Assembly: GCA_963732765.1 (NCBI GenBank)
Contig: CAVTAS010000003.1
Location: 965,485-1,029,484, forward strand
Reading direction: 5' to 3'
DNA: 64,000 bases
Source: JANYHF01 sp963732765
Lineage (GTDB): Bacteria; Pseudomonadota; Alphaproteobacteria; Rhizobiales; Hyphomicrobiaceae
Part shown: in pieces, positions 42,561 to 52,641 of the stretch
Numbering within the stretch: the stretch's first letter is position 1
Layout: each line of letters begins with the position of its first letter
Program-made: the position numbers and the translations under genes
Notes under the pieces: generated by a model
Told to the model about the DNA's origin: nothing
Database searches by the model: none
Seen by the model: the letters and a program-made list of their open reading frames with translations, nothing else

Positions 42561-44561
42561 TCACCCATCTTTCTCATGGAAATGGTCGTAAATCGCCTCG
42601 GCCATGGCCTCGCTGATGCCGTCGACGGTCAGCAGGTCGGCCACGCCGGCGCGCGATACCGCCTTGGCCGAGCCGAAATGCTTGAGCAGTGCTCGTTTCC
42701 TTGACGGACCGATCCCGGCGACCTCGTCGAGCGGGTTGACGCCCATCTCCTTCTTGCGTTTCGCGCGGTGCGTGCCGATGGCGAAGCGGTGGGCTTCGTC
42801 GCGCAGGCGCTGCACGAAGTAGAGCACGGGATCGCGTGGCTCGAGCATGAATGAGTTGCGGCCAGGGATGTGGAAATGCTCGCGGCCGGCGTCGCGGTCG
42901 GGGCCCTTTGCGACGCCGACCAGGGGAACGTCGGTGACGCCGAGCTCTTCCAGCACGGCACGGGCGGCCGAGAGCTGGCCCTTGCCGCCGTCGATAAGGA
43001 CCAGGTCGGGCCAGTCGGGGAGGTCGTCGGAGAGGAGGTCTTCGGCAGCCTCGTCGTCTGTGCCGGCGGGCATGTCGATGGATGGCGCCAGCTTTGGCGT
43101 CTCCGCCTCTGCCGGCTCACCCTCCGCTTTCAAAAGTCGCGCAAATCTTCGCCGCAGCACCTCGCGCATCATGGCAAAGTCGTCACCGGCCGCCAGCCCT
43201 TCGGCCTTCATGTTGAACTTGCGGTACTGGCCCTTCACGAACCCCTGCGGCCCCGCGACGATCATCGCCCCGATCGCGCTCGCGCCCTGGATGTGGCTGT
43301 TGTCGTAGACCTCGACGCGGCGCGGTGTTTCCGTCAGGCCAAAGACTTTCCCTACGCCCTCCAGCAAGCGTCCTTGCGACGAATTCTCCGCCAGCCGCCG
43401 TCCTAGCGCTTCGCGCGAATTGGCCAGCGCATGTTCGATCATGTCAGTCTTGGCGCCGCGCTGTGGCACCTTGATCTCGATCTTGCGCTCGGCCTTCAGG
43501 CTAAGCGCTTCTTCCAGCAGCTCCCGCCCCGGCACATCGTGCGAGATCAGGATGAGCCTCGGCACCGGTTTGTCGTCATAGAACTGGGACAGGAACGCTT
43601 CCAAAACATCTTCTAACGACAGCGTCCGGTCGGCACGCGGGAAATAGGCGCGGTTGCCCCAGTTCTGGCCGGTACGGAAGAAAAACACCTGGATACACGT
43701 CAGCCCGCCGTCCTGATGCGCGGCGAACACGTCGGCTTCCTCGATGCCCTCGGGATTGATGCCCTGGTGCGCCTGGGTGTGCGATATCGCCTGCAGGCGA
43801 TTGCGGTAGGTCGCCGCCAGCTCGTAGTCCAGCCGCTCGGCCGCCGCCATCATGGCTGCCTGCAGGTCGCGACGCAGCGCCCCGCTATCGCCCTTCAAGA
43901 AGCGCGTCGCCTCGTCGGCAAGCTCCGCATACTGCTCGAGCGAAATCTCGCCCGTGCAGGGTGCCGCACAACGCTTGATCTGATGCAGCAGGCACGGCCT
44001 GGTGCGCGCTTCGTAATAACTGTCCGAGCACGTCCGAAGCAGGAAAGCGCGCTGCAGCGTGTTGATGGTGTTGACCACCGCCCCCGCCGAGGCAAACGGA
44101 CCGAAATAGTCGCCCTTGCGTTTGCGCGCGCCGCGATGCTTGACGATCTGCGCCGCCGCATGGTCGCGCGCGATCAGGATGTACGGGAACGATTTGTCGT
44201 CGCGCAGCAGCACGTTGAAGCGCGGCCGGAAGCGCTTGATCAGGTTGGCTTCCAGCAACAGCGCCTCGGATTCCGTGCGCGTGGACACGAATTCCATGTT
44301 CGCGGTCGAGGCGATCATGCGCGCGATGCGGTTGGTGTGGCCGCCCAGCCTGGCGTAGTTGGACACACGCTTTTTCAGCGAGCGCGCCTTGCCGACGTAG
44401 ATCACCTCGCCGCCCCCATCGATCATGCGGTAGACGCCCGGCGTCAGCGGCAGGATTTTCACGAAGCGCGCAATGACGTCCGGTCCGTTCTCGCCGGTGG
44501 CGGCGGGGAGCGGGGCGGACAGGTCGGTGTCGTGGTCGGGCGTATCGGAGGCGGCGGTCAT
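42561..44561 (-). CDS. uvrC: Excinuclease ABC subunit C
   Basis: Makes both incisions in nucleotide excision repair with UvrAB. From ATG 44561 it has 666 residues: the GIY-YIG nuclease domain (PGVYRMIDGGGEVIYVGKAR), a Cys-rich patch (CSDSYYEARTRPCLLHQIKR, then CAAPC), the UVR motif (LRRDLQAAMMAAAERLDYEL), the RNase-H-like second nuclease (EVYDNSHIQGASAIGAMIV, VLIDGGKGQLSAA) and the C-terminal helix-hairpin-helix pair (VAGIGPSRKRALLKHFGSAK). The frame is intact, unlike several neighbours. The start codon has only a weak ribosome-binding site. Confidence 0.97.
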   Translation of the reverse strand: MTAASDTPDHDTDLSAPLPAATGENGPDVIARFVKILPLTPGVYRMIDGGGEVIYVGKARSLKKRVSNYARLGGHTNRIARMIASTANMEFVSTRTESEALLLEANLIKRFRPRFNVLLRDDKSFPYILIARDHAAAQIVKHRGARKRKGDYFGPFASAGAVVNTINTLQRAFLLRTCSDSYYEARTRPCLLHQIKRCAAPCTGEISLEQYAELADEATRFLKGDSGALRRDLQAAMMAAAERLDYELAATYRNRLQAISHTQAHQGINPEGIEEADVFAAHQDGGLTCIQVFFFRTGQNWGNRAYFPRADRTLSLEDVLEAFLSQFYDDKPVPRLILISHDVPGRELLEEALSLKAERKIEIKVPQRGAKTDMIEHALANSREALGRRLAENSSQGRLLEGVGKVFGLTETPRRVEVYDNSHIQGASAIGAMIVAGPQGFVKGQYRKFNMKAEGLAAGDDFAMMREVLRRRFARLLKAEGEPAEAETPKLAPSIDMPAGTDDEAAEDLLSDDLPDWPDLVLIDGGKGQLSAARAVLEELGVTDVPLVGVAKGPDRDAGREHFHIPGRNSFMLEPRDPVLYFVQRLRDEAHRFAIGTHRAKRKKEMGVNPLDEVAGIGPSRKRALLKHFGSAKAVSRAGVADLLTVDGISEAMAEAIYDHFHEKDG

Positions 44562-44772
44562 GCCGCCATTATAGCAGGCTGGGACATGATGTTCATCGCC
44601 GCCGAGCAACCGAGCTGCGGCTGTTGGCGCAGCGCTTATGACGGCGATGGACTTCGTGTTCTAAGTCTACCGCGGGCCGAAGACTGGGGGCACGACGTTC
44701 AGGTTTGGCTCGACCTACGGAACTCAATTTCCGACAACGCGCTAGCCGAACCTGAACATCACCTCGCCGTCC

Positions 44773-46041
44773 TCAGTCGTTCGGTCCCGCCGGCGGCTTG
44801 CTGTGCCGGCTTAGCAGGCGCCAGGCCGCTCCGATGGCACGGCGCACCGGGACAGGCCCATCCTTGGCCAGCTTCTGCAGCTTGGGCCGCAAGCCATGCA
44901 GATAGGCCTCCTGGTAGAGCCATCCCGTCAAGCCGATCGACACGGCATAGTCGGCCACGCCGACCGTCCGGTCCGTCCATTCCAGTTTGTAGGCCGCGGC
45001 CGGGGCCATGAAGTCGAAGGTGGTGATGCCTTCGGCGATCGCATCGGCGATCATGGTCTCCAGGATCAGGATGCCGGGGCTGAATTTCTCGGCGGCAGGA
45101 TCGTAGGAGGTGAAGTGCAGACCACGATAAGTGGAATCGCTGACCGTGATCTTGCTCGCGACTGGCCTGCCGTCGACTGTCAGCTCGACGATCTCGCAAC
45201 CGCCCGGCCGCTCCGTGCTGGCAGCGGCGTCCCGGAAGAAGGACTCAAAGCGCGCATCCGTCACGGCCGTGGACACAAGTCCCTGGGCCGTCAACCAGTC
45301 GCGCTTGCGCTCCATGGCCATCGCCACCGCGGCGATGCGCTCAGCTGGCCCCTGCACGCGGTGGCAAACCACCTCGCCGGTTTCCTCCATGCGCCTGCGC
45401 TTGCGGCGGCGGTTCTTGCGATCCTTGCTGCTGTAACGTTGGTCGAAGCCGTCGAATGTGCTTTCCCCAGTCAGATCGATGAAGGGAGCGGCCTGCTCAT
45501 TGTCCCGGCGCACCGCCAGCTTGCGCATCAACGCGCCCGCAGCGCTGTCGTCCCGCACTTTGCGCAGCAGCACCAGATCGGCGCCGAGGGCGCTTCGCAC
45601 GTAATCCCAGCCTTGTTTCAGCCACTCGTCGCAACGCGAATCCTTGCGGTCGACGATGACTTCGCCATACTGGCTGACCGGCATGCCCATGAAAGCCGCC
45701 ACGCGCAAACCGGCCTGCCGTTGTGTCACCATCGGCCAGATCACAACGGCTGCACCATTGTGGCGGCCGATGGCAATTGCCAGCCGGGTGCCGCTGCCCG
45801 CCAGGTAGTGGCGACACCAGTGCCAGTTCCAGTTGAAGGTGAGGAACACTTTGCCGGCCGGCGGAGCAATGCGCTGGTGCAGTTCGGCCCATTCAGGCTC
45901 CAACCGCTCGAAGTCGGCAAGGCTGGTCACCAGTTGCCAGTCCAGCGCCGCCGCCGCACGACTGCCGTCGCGCGCCCAGCTCCCCGCCCCGGCGATCTCA
46001 TGCTCCGAAACATCAAGAGCCATCGCCCTGGCAACGCCCAT
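44773..46041 (-). CDS. GNAT/FemAB-like (BioF2-like) acyltransferase
   Basis: ATG 46041 has GGGGAG upstream and gives 422 residues. A first GNAT-like half (FLTFNWNWHWCRHYLAGSGT, then AIAIGRHNGAAVVIWPMV) is followed by a second (SSKDRKNRRRKRRRMEETGE, ERPGGCEIVELTVDGRPVAS, LILETMIADAIAEGITTFDF, YKLEWTDR). This double-GNAT arrangement and the closing K-L-E-W-T motif are typical of the CelD/BcsL and FemAB-related group, which modifies exopolysaccharides, cellulose or peptidoglycan. No signal peptide is seen, so it should be cytoplasmic. The neighbours fit envelope work. Confidence 0.8.
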   Translation of the reverse strand: MGVARAMALDVSEHEIAGAGSWARDGSRAAAALDWQLVTSLADFERLEPEWAELHQRIAPPAGKVFLTFNWNWHWCRHYLAGSGTRLAIAIGRHNGAAVVIWPMVTQRQAGLRVAAFMGMPVSQYGEVIVDRKDSRCDEWLKQGWDYVRSALGADLVLLRKVRDDSAAGALMRKLAVRRDNEQAAPFIDLTGESTFDGFDQRYSSKDRKNRRRKRRRMEETGEVVCHRVQGPAERIAAVAMAMERKRDWLTAQGLVSTAVTDARFESFFRDAAASTERPGGCEIVELTVDGRPVASKITVSDSTYRGLHFTSYDPAAEKFSPGILILETMIADAIAEGITTFDFMAPAAAYKLEWTDRTVGVADYAVSIGLTGWLYQEAYLHGLRPKLQKLAKDGPVPVRRAIGAAWRLLSRHSKPPAGPND

Positions 46042-46101
46042 GCCCAAACTCCCCGTTGTTATGCGGGACGTTAACAGCAAGGACTATGCCAGGGACGGCG
46101 A

Positions 46102-46470
46102 TCAGTGGCAGGGGCGCGCTTCGATGCTGCAGCTCCAGCCGTTGCCATTTGAGCAGTCGGCGCTCTTGCTATGCGCCCTGTTCCAGCTGGAATAGGCTGA
46201 GCCGTATTCGAACGACACGAAATCCTGCCAGGAACGTACAGCCTCGGCCATCGCCTTAGCCTTGGTGGCCTGGCCCGAACTCGCGCCACTGTGGAAGTGG
46301 TCGGTGAAGCAGCAGACGCCGCCCTCGCGCTGTTCGTCATGGAACGTCAAGGCGTTACAGCTGCGCGCGGGCGCCGAAGTCCGCTTCTTGGCGTGGCCTT
46401 CGGGTACATTGAGCATCAAGGCTGCGGCAGCCAAGGCGGTTACGGCGAGCAGAGAGCTGATCAGGCGCAT
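46102..46470 (-). CDS. Secreted cysteine-rich hypothetical protein, 122 aa
   Basis: From ATG 46470 the first 27 residues (MRLISSLLAVTALAAAALML, ending near GHA) form a Sec signal peptide. The mature chain has six cysteines, concentrated as CNALTF, GVCCFTDH, and DCSNGNGWSCSIEARPC at the end, and a central helix (TKAKAMAEAVRSWQDFVSFE, then YGSAYSSWN). The central part, with its conserved aromatic residues, suggests a disulfide-stabilised periplasmic or extracellular domain. I recognise no named family. Confidence 0.65.
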   Translation of the reverse strand: MRLISSLLAVTALAAAALMLNVPEGHAKKRTSAPARSCNALTFHDEQREGGVCCFTDHFHSGASSGQATKAKAMAEAVRSWQDFVSFEYGSAYSSWNRAHSKSADCSNGNGWSCSIEARPCH

Positions 46471-46695
46471 GTCATACCCCGGTTGGATGGCGTCAAAGCA
46501 CACGCAGAGTCACGTAATCCGCCCTGGCTGCGGCCTGCCGGACATGGGGTTCCAGCAAGCAAATCAAGGCGTTCCGGAGTAAGAGCTAGGTTATCCACAG
46601 CCCAATTGGCAAGACGCAAGAGGCCGCATTGCCGCCACATAGTGAATCAGCACGGGCGATTGTCGATGGCTGTGGCGGGCGGGCCACGGGGGGGG

Positions 46696-48505
46696 CTAAG
46701 CCTTCTTCTCCACCGACGCCACCCGCACGGACAACTCGCGCAGCTGCTTGGGTGTGGCCTCGGCCGGGGCACTCATCAACAGGTCGATGTTCTGCTGGTT
46801 CATCGGGAAGATGTTCACCTCGCGCAGGTTCTTCTGCCCGGTCACCAGCATGACGATGCGGTCGATGCCCGCCGCCATGCCGCCGTGCGGCGGGGCACCG
46901 AACTGGAATGCCCGGTACATGCCGCCGAAACGAGCCTCCACTTCGGCCCGGCCGTGACCGGCTATGCCGAACGCCTTCACCATTGTCTCGGGCTCATGAT
47001 TGCGGATGCCGCCCGACGCGATCTCGTAGCCGTTGCAGACGATGTCATACTGGTAGGCCCGGAGCGCCAGCTTCTTCTCGTCGGTATCGGCCGCCGCAAG
47101 CCCGGCCGCGCCGCCCTGGGGCATCGAGAACGGGTTGTGGGCGAAGTCGATCTGCTTGTCCTCCTCGTTCCACTCGTAGAACGGGAAATCGGTGATCCAG
47201 GCCAAGGCGTAGCGGTTTTCGTCGACGAGTTTCAGCTCGGCGCCGACCTTGTCGCGGGCGGCACCGGCAAACTTGTAGAATTTGTCGGGGTTGCCGGCGG
47301 TAAAGAAGGTGGCGTCGCCGACCTTCAAGCCAAGTTGTTTCTGGATGGCGGTGGCGCGTTCTGGTCCGATGTTCTTGGCGACCGGGCCGGCTCCGCCTTC
47401 CTCGCCTTCGCGCCAGAACACATAGGCAAGGCCAGGCTGGCCCTCGCCCTGCGCCCAGGCGTTCATGCGGTCGCAGAAGGCGCGGCTGCCGCCAGACGGG
47501 GCCGGAATGGCCCAAATCCGGACCTTCGGGTCCTTCTCGATCATGCCGGCGAACACCTTGAAGCCGGAGCCGCGAAAATGCTCGGTCACGTCTTGCATTT
47601 CGATGGGGTTGCGCAGGTCCGGCTTGTCGGATCCGTACTTCCGTATGGCCTCGTCGTGGGCGATTCGGCGCCAATTCTTGTCGACCTTCTTGCCGCCAGC
47701 GAATTCCTCGAACACGCCCGTGATCACCGGCTCCATGGTGCGGAAAATGTCTTCCTGCTCGACAAAACTCATCTCGACGTCGAGTTGATAGAATTCCACC
47801 GTGCGGTCGGCGCGAGGATCCTCGTCGCGGAAGCAGGGAGCAATCTGGAAATAGCGGTCGAACCCCGACACCATGAGCAGCTGCTTGTACTGCTGTGGCG
47901 CCTGCGGCAGGGCATAGAACGTGCCGGGATGAATGCGGCTAGGGACCAGGAAGTCGCGCGCGCCCTCGGGGCTCGAGGCCGTCAAGATCGGCGTGTCGAA
48001 TTCGTTGAAGTCCACCGCCTCCATCCGCTTGCGGATGGATTTGATCACGGCCAGCCGCTGCATGATGTTGCGATGCAGCGTCTCGCGGCGCAGATCGATA
48101 AAGCGGTACTTGAGGCGGATGTCCTCGGGATAATCCGGCTCGCCGAACACCGGCAGCGGCAGCTCCTCGGCCTTCGAGCAGCACCTCGATCTCGGTGGCA
48201 AACAGCTCAATCTCGCCGGTCGGGAGGTCCTTGTTGATCGTCCCTTCGGGGCGCAGCCGCACTTTACCGTCGATGCGGATTACCCACTCGGACCGCACCA
48301 GTTCGGCCGCCTTGAAGGCCGGGCTGTCGGGATCGGCCACCACTTGCGTCAGGCCGTAATGGTCGCGCAGGTCGATGAACAACAAGCCGCCGTGATCGCG
48401 CACCCGGTGTACCCAGCCGGAAATGCGGGCCGTCTTGTCGATATCGGTCTTGCGCAGCGCGCCGCAGGTGTGGCTGCGATAGCGGTGCATCGATGTCTCG
48501 GCCAT
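46696..48505 (-). CDS. aspS: Aspartyl-tRNA synthetase, with one frameshift
   Basis: Charges tRNA-Asp. ATG 48505 has AAGGA upstream. The N-terminal OB-fold anticodon domain (RYRSHTCGALRKTDIDKTAR, then WVHRVRDHGGLLFIDLRDHY) runs to TEIEVL. The rest continues in another frame from SKAEELPLPVFGEPDYPEDI through motif 2 (FRDEDPRADRTVEFYQLD) and motif 3 (GIDRIVMLVTG). One extra C near 48179 explains the shift: the span is 3n+1 and the join is exact for the family. The corrected protein has about 602 residues, with the GAD insertion domain expected of bacterial AspRS. The gene is essential, so an error in the sequence is likely. Confidence 0.94.
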
Positions 48506-48577
48506 GGCGCCGTGTCCTTCGCAAATCAGGGTTTGCGCGGAAAAGCACATGGGGGGCGGGGGATGTCAAGGTAGGCC

Positions 48578-49571
48578 TCAGGACGCTTTCGCCATCCGAC
48601 CCAGCCGAGCCTCCCAAGCGAAGGCATGCTTCACGATGGTATCGAGATCGTCCAGCTCCGGCTGCCAGCCCAGCACCTTGCGGATGCGGGCGGCGTCGGC
48701 CACCAGCGCGGCCGGATCGCCGGGGCGGCGCGGCACGAAGTTGACCTTGAAGTCGACGCCGCTGGCCTTCTTCACAGCCTCGATGACTTCCAGCACCGAA
48801 TAGCCCGTACCGTAGCCGCAATTGAACACCTCGGACGGCCCGCCGGCCCGCAGATGCTGCAGCGCCGACATATGGGCGCGGGCCAGATCACTGACGTGGA
48901 TATAGTCGCGGATGCAAGTGCCGTCGGGCGTATGGATAATCGGTGCCGAACACCTTCAGCTCGGCATGCTGGCCCAGCGCGGTCTGGCACGCAACCTTGA
49001 TCAGGTGGGTGGCCTTGGGCGTCGATTGGCCGGTGCGCCCCTCCGGATCGCCGCCAGCGACGTTGAAATAGCGCAACGCCACATAGCGGAATTTGTGGGC
49101 GAACGCGGTATCGGCCAGCATCAGCTCGGTCATCAGCTTGGAGGTGCCGTAGGGCGAGATGGGCTTGAGATCGGTCTTTTCCGTAACCGGATTGACCGCG
49201 GGCATGCCGTAGACCGCCGCCGTCGACGAAAAGATGAAGTGCGGCACACCGGCGGCCACCGCAGCGGCCATCAGCGCACGCGATTTCACAGTATTGTTGT
49301 GGTAGTAGCCCAGCGGATCGGCGACCGAGTCCGGCACCACGATGGACCCTGCGAAATGGATGATGGCTTCGACCTTGTGCTCGCGCAGCAGTGCGGTGAC
49401 ATGGCGCTCGTCGCCGATGTCGCCCACGATCAGCTGTACATCGGTCGGCACGACGGCCCGCACGCCGGTGGAGAGATTGTCCAGAACAACCACAGTTTCG
49501 CCGGCCGCGCGCAGCGCCAGCACCATGTGGCTGCCGATGTAGCCGGCTCCGCCAGTCACCAGAACGGTCAT
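48578..49571 (-). CDS. galE: UDP-glucose 4-epimerase, with one frameshift
   Basis: Interconverts UDP-glucose and UDP-galactose with bound NAD. Starting at ATG 49571: Rossmann loop VTGGAGYIGSHMV, HFAGSIVVPDSV, the catalytic SSTAAVYG and YGTSKLMTE (the Y-x-x-x-K pair), then ALRYFNVAGGDPEGRTGQST. After KVFGTDYP the frame changes and continues TPDGTCIRDYIHVSDLARAH, MSALQHL, NCGYGTGYSVLEVI. One extra base near 48932 accounts for this, and the span is 3n+1. The corrected length is about 330 residues, normal for GalE. It is divergent from galU, which makes its substrate. Confidence 0.93.
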
Positions 49572-49753
49572 GCGTCGGTCTCCGAGAAGATTGTTGGACG
49601 ACTGGGTTGCACAATGCGTGCCGGGCGCAAGCGCGGCCGCGCCATTAACCATACCCGAATGTTACCGGCCAGTCGCCCGTCCGACCACGCCCTAACTGGA
49701 CCCCGGCTTGCAACGGCGGCTGCGGCCTCAACCCATTGATACGAGATCGTTCG

Positions 49754-50647
49754 ATGCGACACAAACCCGTCCGCAAAGCCGTGTTCCCCGTTGCCGGTCT
49801 CGGCACGCGTTTCCTGCCGGCCACCAAGACCGTCCCGAAGGAACTCCTGACCGTGGTAGACCGGCCGGTCATCCAGCATGTGCTGGACGAAGCGCGCGAG
49901 GCGGGCATCGAGCAATTCGTGTTTGTCACGGGGCGGGGCAAATCCGCCATCGAGGACTATTTCGATCATGCCCCCGAGCTTGAGGACACGCTGCGCCAGC
50001 GCAAGGGCCGCGAGGCCGATCTGGCCGAGCTGCTGGCCACCATTCCCAAGGCTGGCACGGCCAGTTTCACGCGCCAGCAGAAGCCGCTCGGCCTGGGCCA
50101 TGCGGTCTGGTGCGCGCGCGAGCTGATCGGCGACGAGCCGTTCGCGCTGTTGCTGCCCGACATGGTGACCCAGGCCGATACCAACCTGTCGCCCGGCAAG
50201 CGCTGCCTCAGTCAGATGATGGACGTCTACGCACGGACCGGCGGCAACATCATCGGCGTCGAGGAAGTGCCGGCGGAGGACACGCCCAAGTTCGGAATTG
50301 TGGCGCTGGGCGAGGGCAAGGACCCGGTCTGGCCGATCACGGCGATGGTCGAAAAGCCCAAGCTCGGCACGGCGCCCAGCAATCTCTACATCATGGGCCG
50401 CTACATTCTGCAGCCGGAAGTGTTCGGCTACCTGTCGCGCATGGAGACGGGCGCGGGCGGCGAAATCCAGATCACCGACGCCATGGTGCATCTGCTAAAG
50501 CAACAGGCCTTCACCGCGGTACGCCATCTTGGCCGCACTTTCGATTGCGGTTCGAAAGTCGGCTTCCTGGCCGGCAATGTGGCGCTGGGCCTGGCCCGTG
50601 CCGATATCGGGCCGGAATTGCGTGCAGCGCTGAAGGGGCTGGTGTAG
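49754..50647 (+). CDS. galU: UTP-glucose-1-phosphate uridylyltransferase
   Basis: Makes UDP-glucose from UTP and glucose-1-phosphate. From ATG 49754 the 297-residue protein has the nucleotidyltransferase loop GLGTRFLPATKTVPKELLTV, the DRPVIQHVLDEAREAGIEQF segment, ALLLPDMVTQ with a metal-binding Asp, VEKPKLGTAPSNLYIMGRYI and GRTFDCGSKVGFLAGNVAL near the end. The frame is intact. It is divergent from galE and convergent with an outer-membrane barrel gene, and it supplies sugar nucleotides for surface polymers. Confidence 0.96.
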   Translation: MRHKPVRKAVFPVAGLGTRFLPATKTVPKELLTVVDRPVIQHVLDEAREAGIEQFVFVTGRGKSAIEDYFDHAPELEDTLRQRKGREADLAELLATIPKAGTASFTRQQKPLGLGHAVWCARELIGDEPFALLLPDMVTQADTNLSPGKRCLSQMMDVYARTGGNIIGVEEVPAEDTPKFGIVALGEGKDPVWPITAMVEKPKLGTAPSNLYIMGRYILQPEVFGYLSRMETGAGGEIQITDAMVHLLKQQAFTAVRHLGRTFDCGSKVGFLAGNVALGLARADIGPELRAALKGLV

Positions 50648-50654
50648 ACCCGCC

Positions 50655-52445
50655 CTATTTCTGCAGCCGCACCCCGACCATCACCTGGTCCTCCGCATAA
50701 TCCTTAGCCGTATCGGTCGAGGCTAACGTCGTGCGCTTGAAATCTCCGGTCAGCACCACCGTGCGGTTGAGATTGTACTCCATCCCGACGTGTCCGCTGC
50801 GCTCGGTTTCGGTCAGCTCCAGTCCCGGATAGCTCCGGCGGGTTTCGCTGATGCCGGCCGTCATGCTCAACCAGCGGCGGAAATCGTGCCTGACATCCAG
50901 CCCGACCTTGTTGGTGCGGATGGCCGTGGCGCCCGCCGCATCGGTCACGCTGAGATCGGACGCGGCCGCGAACGTCAGCGTGGTGAGCGCCGAGGGTAAC
51001 CAGATGATGTTGGCGCTGCCAACCAGACCGCGCGCGGAGTCGAGCGCGGGATTGGCCGAGGCCACTTGCGCCAGACCGGCGTTGAACGCACCGCTGAGCT
51101 TGGCCGAGGGATCGGTTTCAAGACCCAGCCGCGCGTCATTGGCCACGGCATCCGTCCCGCCGGCATCGTTGAAGTGCCGCCCGACCCGCTTGGCCGTGCC
51201 CACCAACGTCAGGCTTGGCGAGACCTCGAAGCCGGCCCGGGTGTCGAGGGTGGTGTCGCGGAACTTGATCGCGCCGCCGCCGCTATCGCCCTGATCGCTG
51301 TCGGCCACTGATCCGTGCAGCCGCAACGCCAGCCGGTTGATCTGTTGGTTAATCCCCGCCCCCAATGTCGCCGTCGTGCTGCTCGGCCGCATGGTGGCTT
51401 CGGCGGGCAGATTGGGGTCGGAATGCGGGACCTTGCCGAGCTCGAACGTGGCCTCGCCGTCCAGGGTGGTGCCCTCGCGGATGTCGAGCCGTCCGTTCGC
51501 ATTGACCGTCAGCTCGCGGTTGTTCTCGTCGCTCAGGCGGGCGTACTTGCTGGTCATGCCGCGCAGATCGACCGACACGAAATGGCGCGACCACTCGGAT
51601 TCCAGCGTGAACGCCGGCCGCAACACCAGCGCCGTGTCGCCCTGTGGCGTGAGATTCGATTGCCGCACGTTGTCGGAATAGACGGTCTCGGCGGTAATGC
51701 TCGGCATCAGCGTGAAGCTGCCGATCTTGTAGCCGACCGGAGCGTAGGGGGTCTCGCCGTCCTCCTCATCATCCTGCGTACGCAAGATCGGGACTGCCGC
51801 GACGTCCGCATCGGCGTCGCTGCCAGCGTTTGGGCCACCATCGGGGATGGCGGCGTCATTGACCGTCTCGACAGGTACGGCTCGCCGCCGCCCGGGTGCC
51901 TGGTCGTCGGCGCCGCCGCGCGGGCGACCGGCGGCGGACCGGGCATCGCGGCGCGGCGCTGCGGTAGCGGGCAAACGGATGGGATTGACGGTAGCAGGCT
52001 GCTGCTGCACCAGCGGATCCTGGCTCGCCTCGGCGGGCGTGGCCAGCAGTTTGCCGTCGCCCGAGATGTCGCCGTCCACCGGCGCGGTTTCCTGCTGCGT
52101 GCCGAGCTGACCGTCGGTGTTGGCAGGCTCGGAGGCGGGGACGTCCAGCGATCCGTCCTGTTTTGGGCTGTCCGTCTCGGCCGGCGGGGTCGGCACGGCG
52201 ATGGATGAGGCCGCCGAGGTGGCCGGAAGCACGACGGCTGGACCCGTGGGGCTTAGGTCCGGCTCGGACTTGCTGGCGCGCAACTCCTGCAGGATCTTCT
52301 CGGTGACGGGCGAGGCCTGATTTACAGCAGCTCCGGTATCGGTCGCGGCCTGCTGGGCGCCGGCGGCGCCAGCCATGGCCAATGTCATGGCCGAGCTGAG
52401 GGCTGCGGAGGTGAGGAACTTGGGCGAGAACAATCCAATGCGCAC
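50655..52445 (-). CDS. Outer-membrane beta-barrel protein (BBP2-like)
   Basis: I chose GTG 52445 because the residues that follow (MRIGLFSPKFLTSAALSSAM, then TLAMAGAAGA) form a clear signal peptide. The 596-residue protein has a long disordered, Pro/Ala/Thr/Asp-rich N-terminal region (about 30-215). This is followed by a barrel of alternating strands (IGSFTLMPSITAETVYSDNV, LVLRPAFTLESEWSRHFVSV, VGMEYNLNRTVVLTGDFKRT) and the terminal QVMVGVRLQK strand for BAM recognition. This matches putative beta-barrel porin-2 proteins, often found near exopolysaccharide genes. It may be an export channel or scaffold. Confidence 0.82.
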   Translation of the reverse strand: MRIGLFSPKFLTSAALSSAMTLAMAGAAGAQQAATDTGAAVNQASPVTEKILQELRASKSEPDLSPTGPAVVLPATSAASSIAVPTPPAETDSPKQDGSLDVPASEPANTDGQLGTQQETAPVDGDISGDGKLLATPAEASQDPLVQQQPATVNPIRLPATAAPRRDARSAAGRPRGGADDQAPGRRRAVPVETVNDAAIPDGGPNAGSDADADVAAVPILRTQDDEEDGETPYAPVGYKIGSFTLMPSITAETVYSDNVRQSNLTPQGDTALVLRPAFTLESEWSRHFVSVDLRGMTSKYARLSDENNRELTVNANGRLDIREGTTLDGEATFELGKVPHSDPNLPAEATMRPSSTTATLGAGINQQINRLALRLHGSVADSDQGDSGGGAIKFRDTTLDTRAGFEVSPSLTLVGTAKRVGRHFNDAGGTDAVANDARLGLETDPSAKLSGAFNAGLAQVASANPALDSARGLVGSANIIWLPSALTTLTFAAASDLSVTDAAGATAIRTNKVGLDVRHDFRRWLSMTAGISETRRSYPGLELTETERSGHVGMEYNLNRTVVLTGDFKRTTLASTDTAKDYAEDQVMVGVRLQK

Positions 52446-52641
52446 GGTAACAACGCCTTCATGTGAAGCCACTTGGGGAACGCCGGTACGCGAGGGACAG
52501 ATGCCGACCCTAGCGGCCAAGTCTTAAGGACGGGTTGCGGGTCGCGTCATTTCGAGACGGGGACACACGACCGGCTGCTGCTGGACAGCGGGGCCGTCAA
52601 CGCTCACAAAGGGCGAAAATCGGGTTATGGAGCTCAATCAT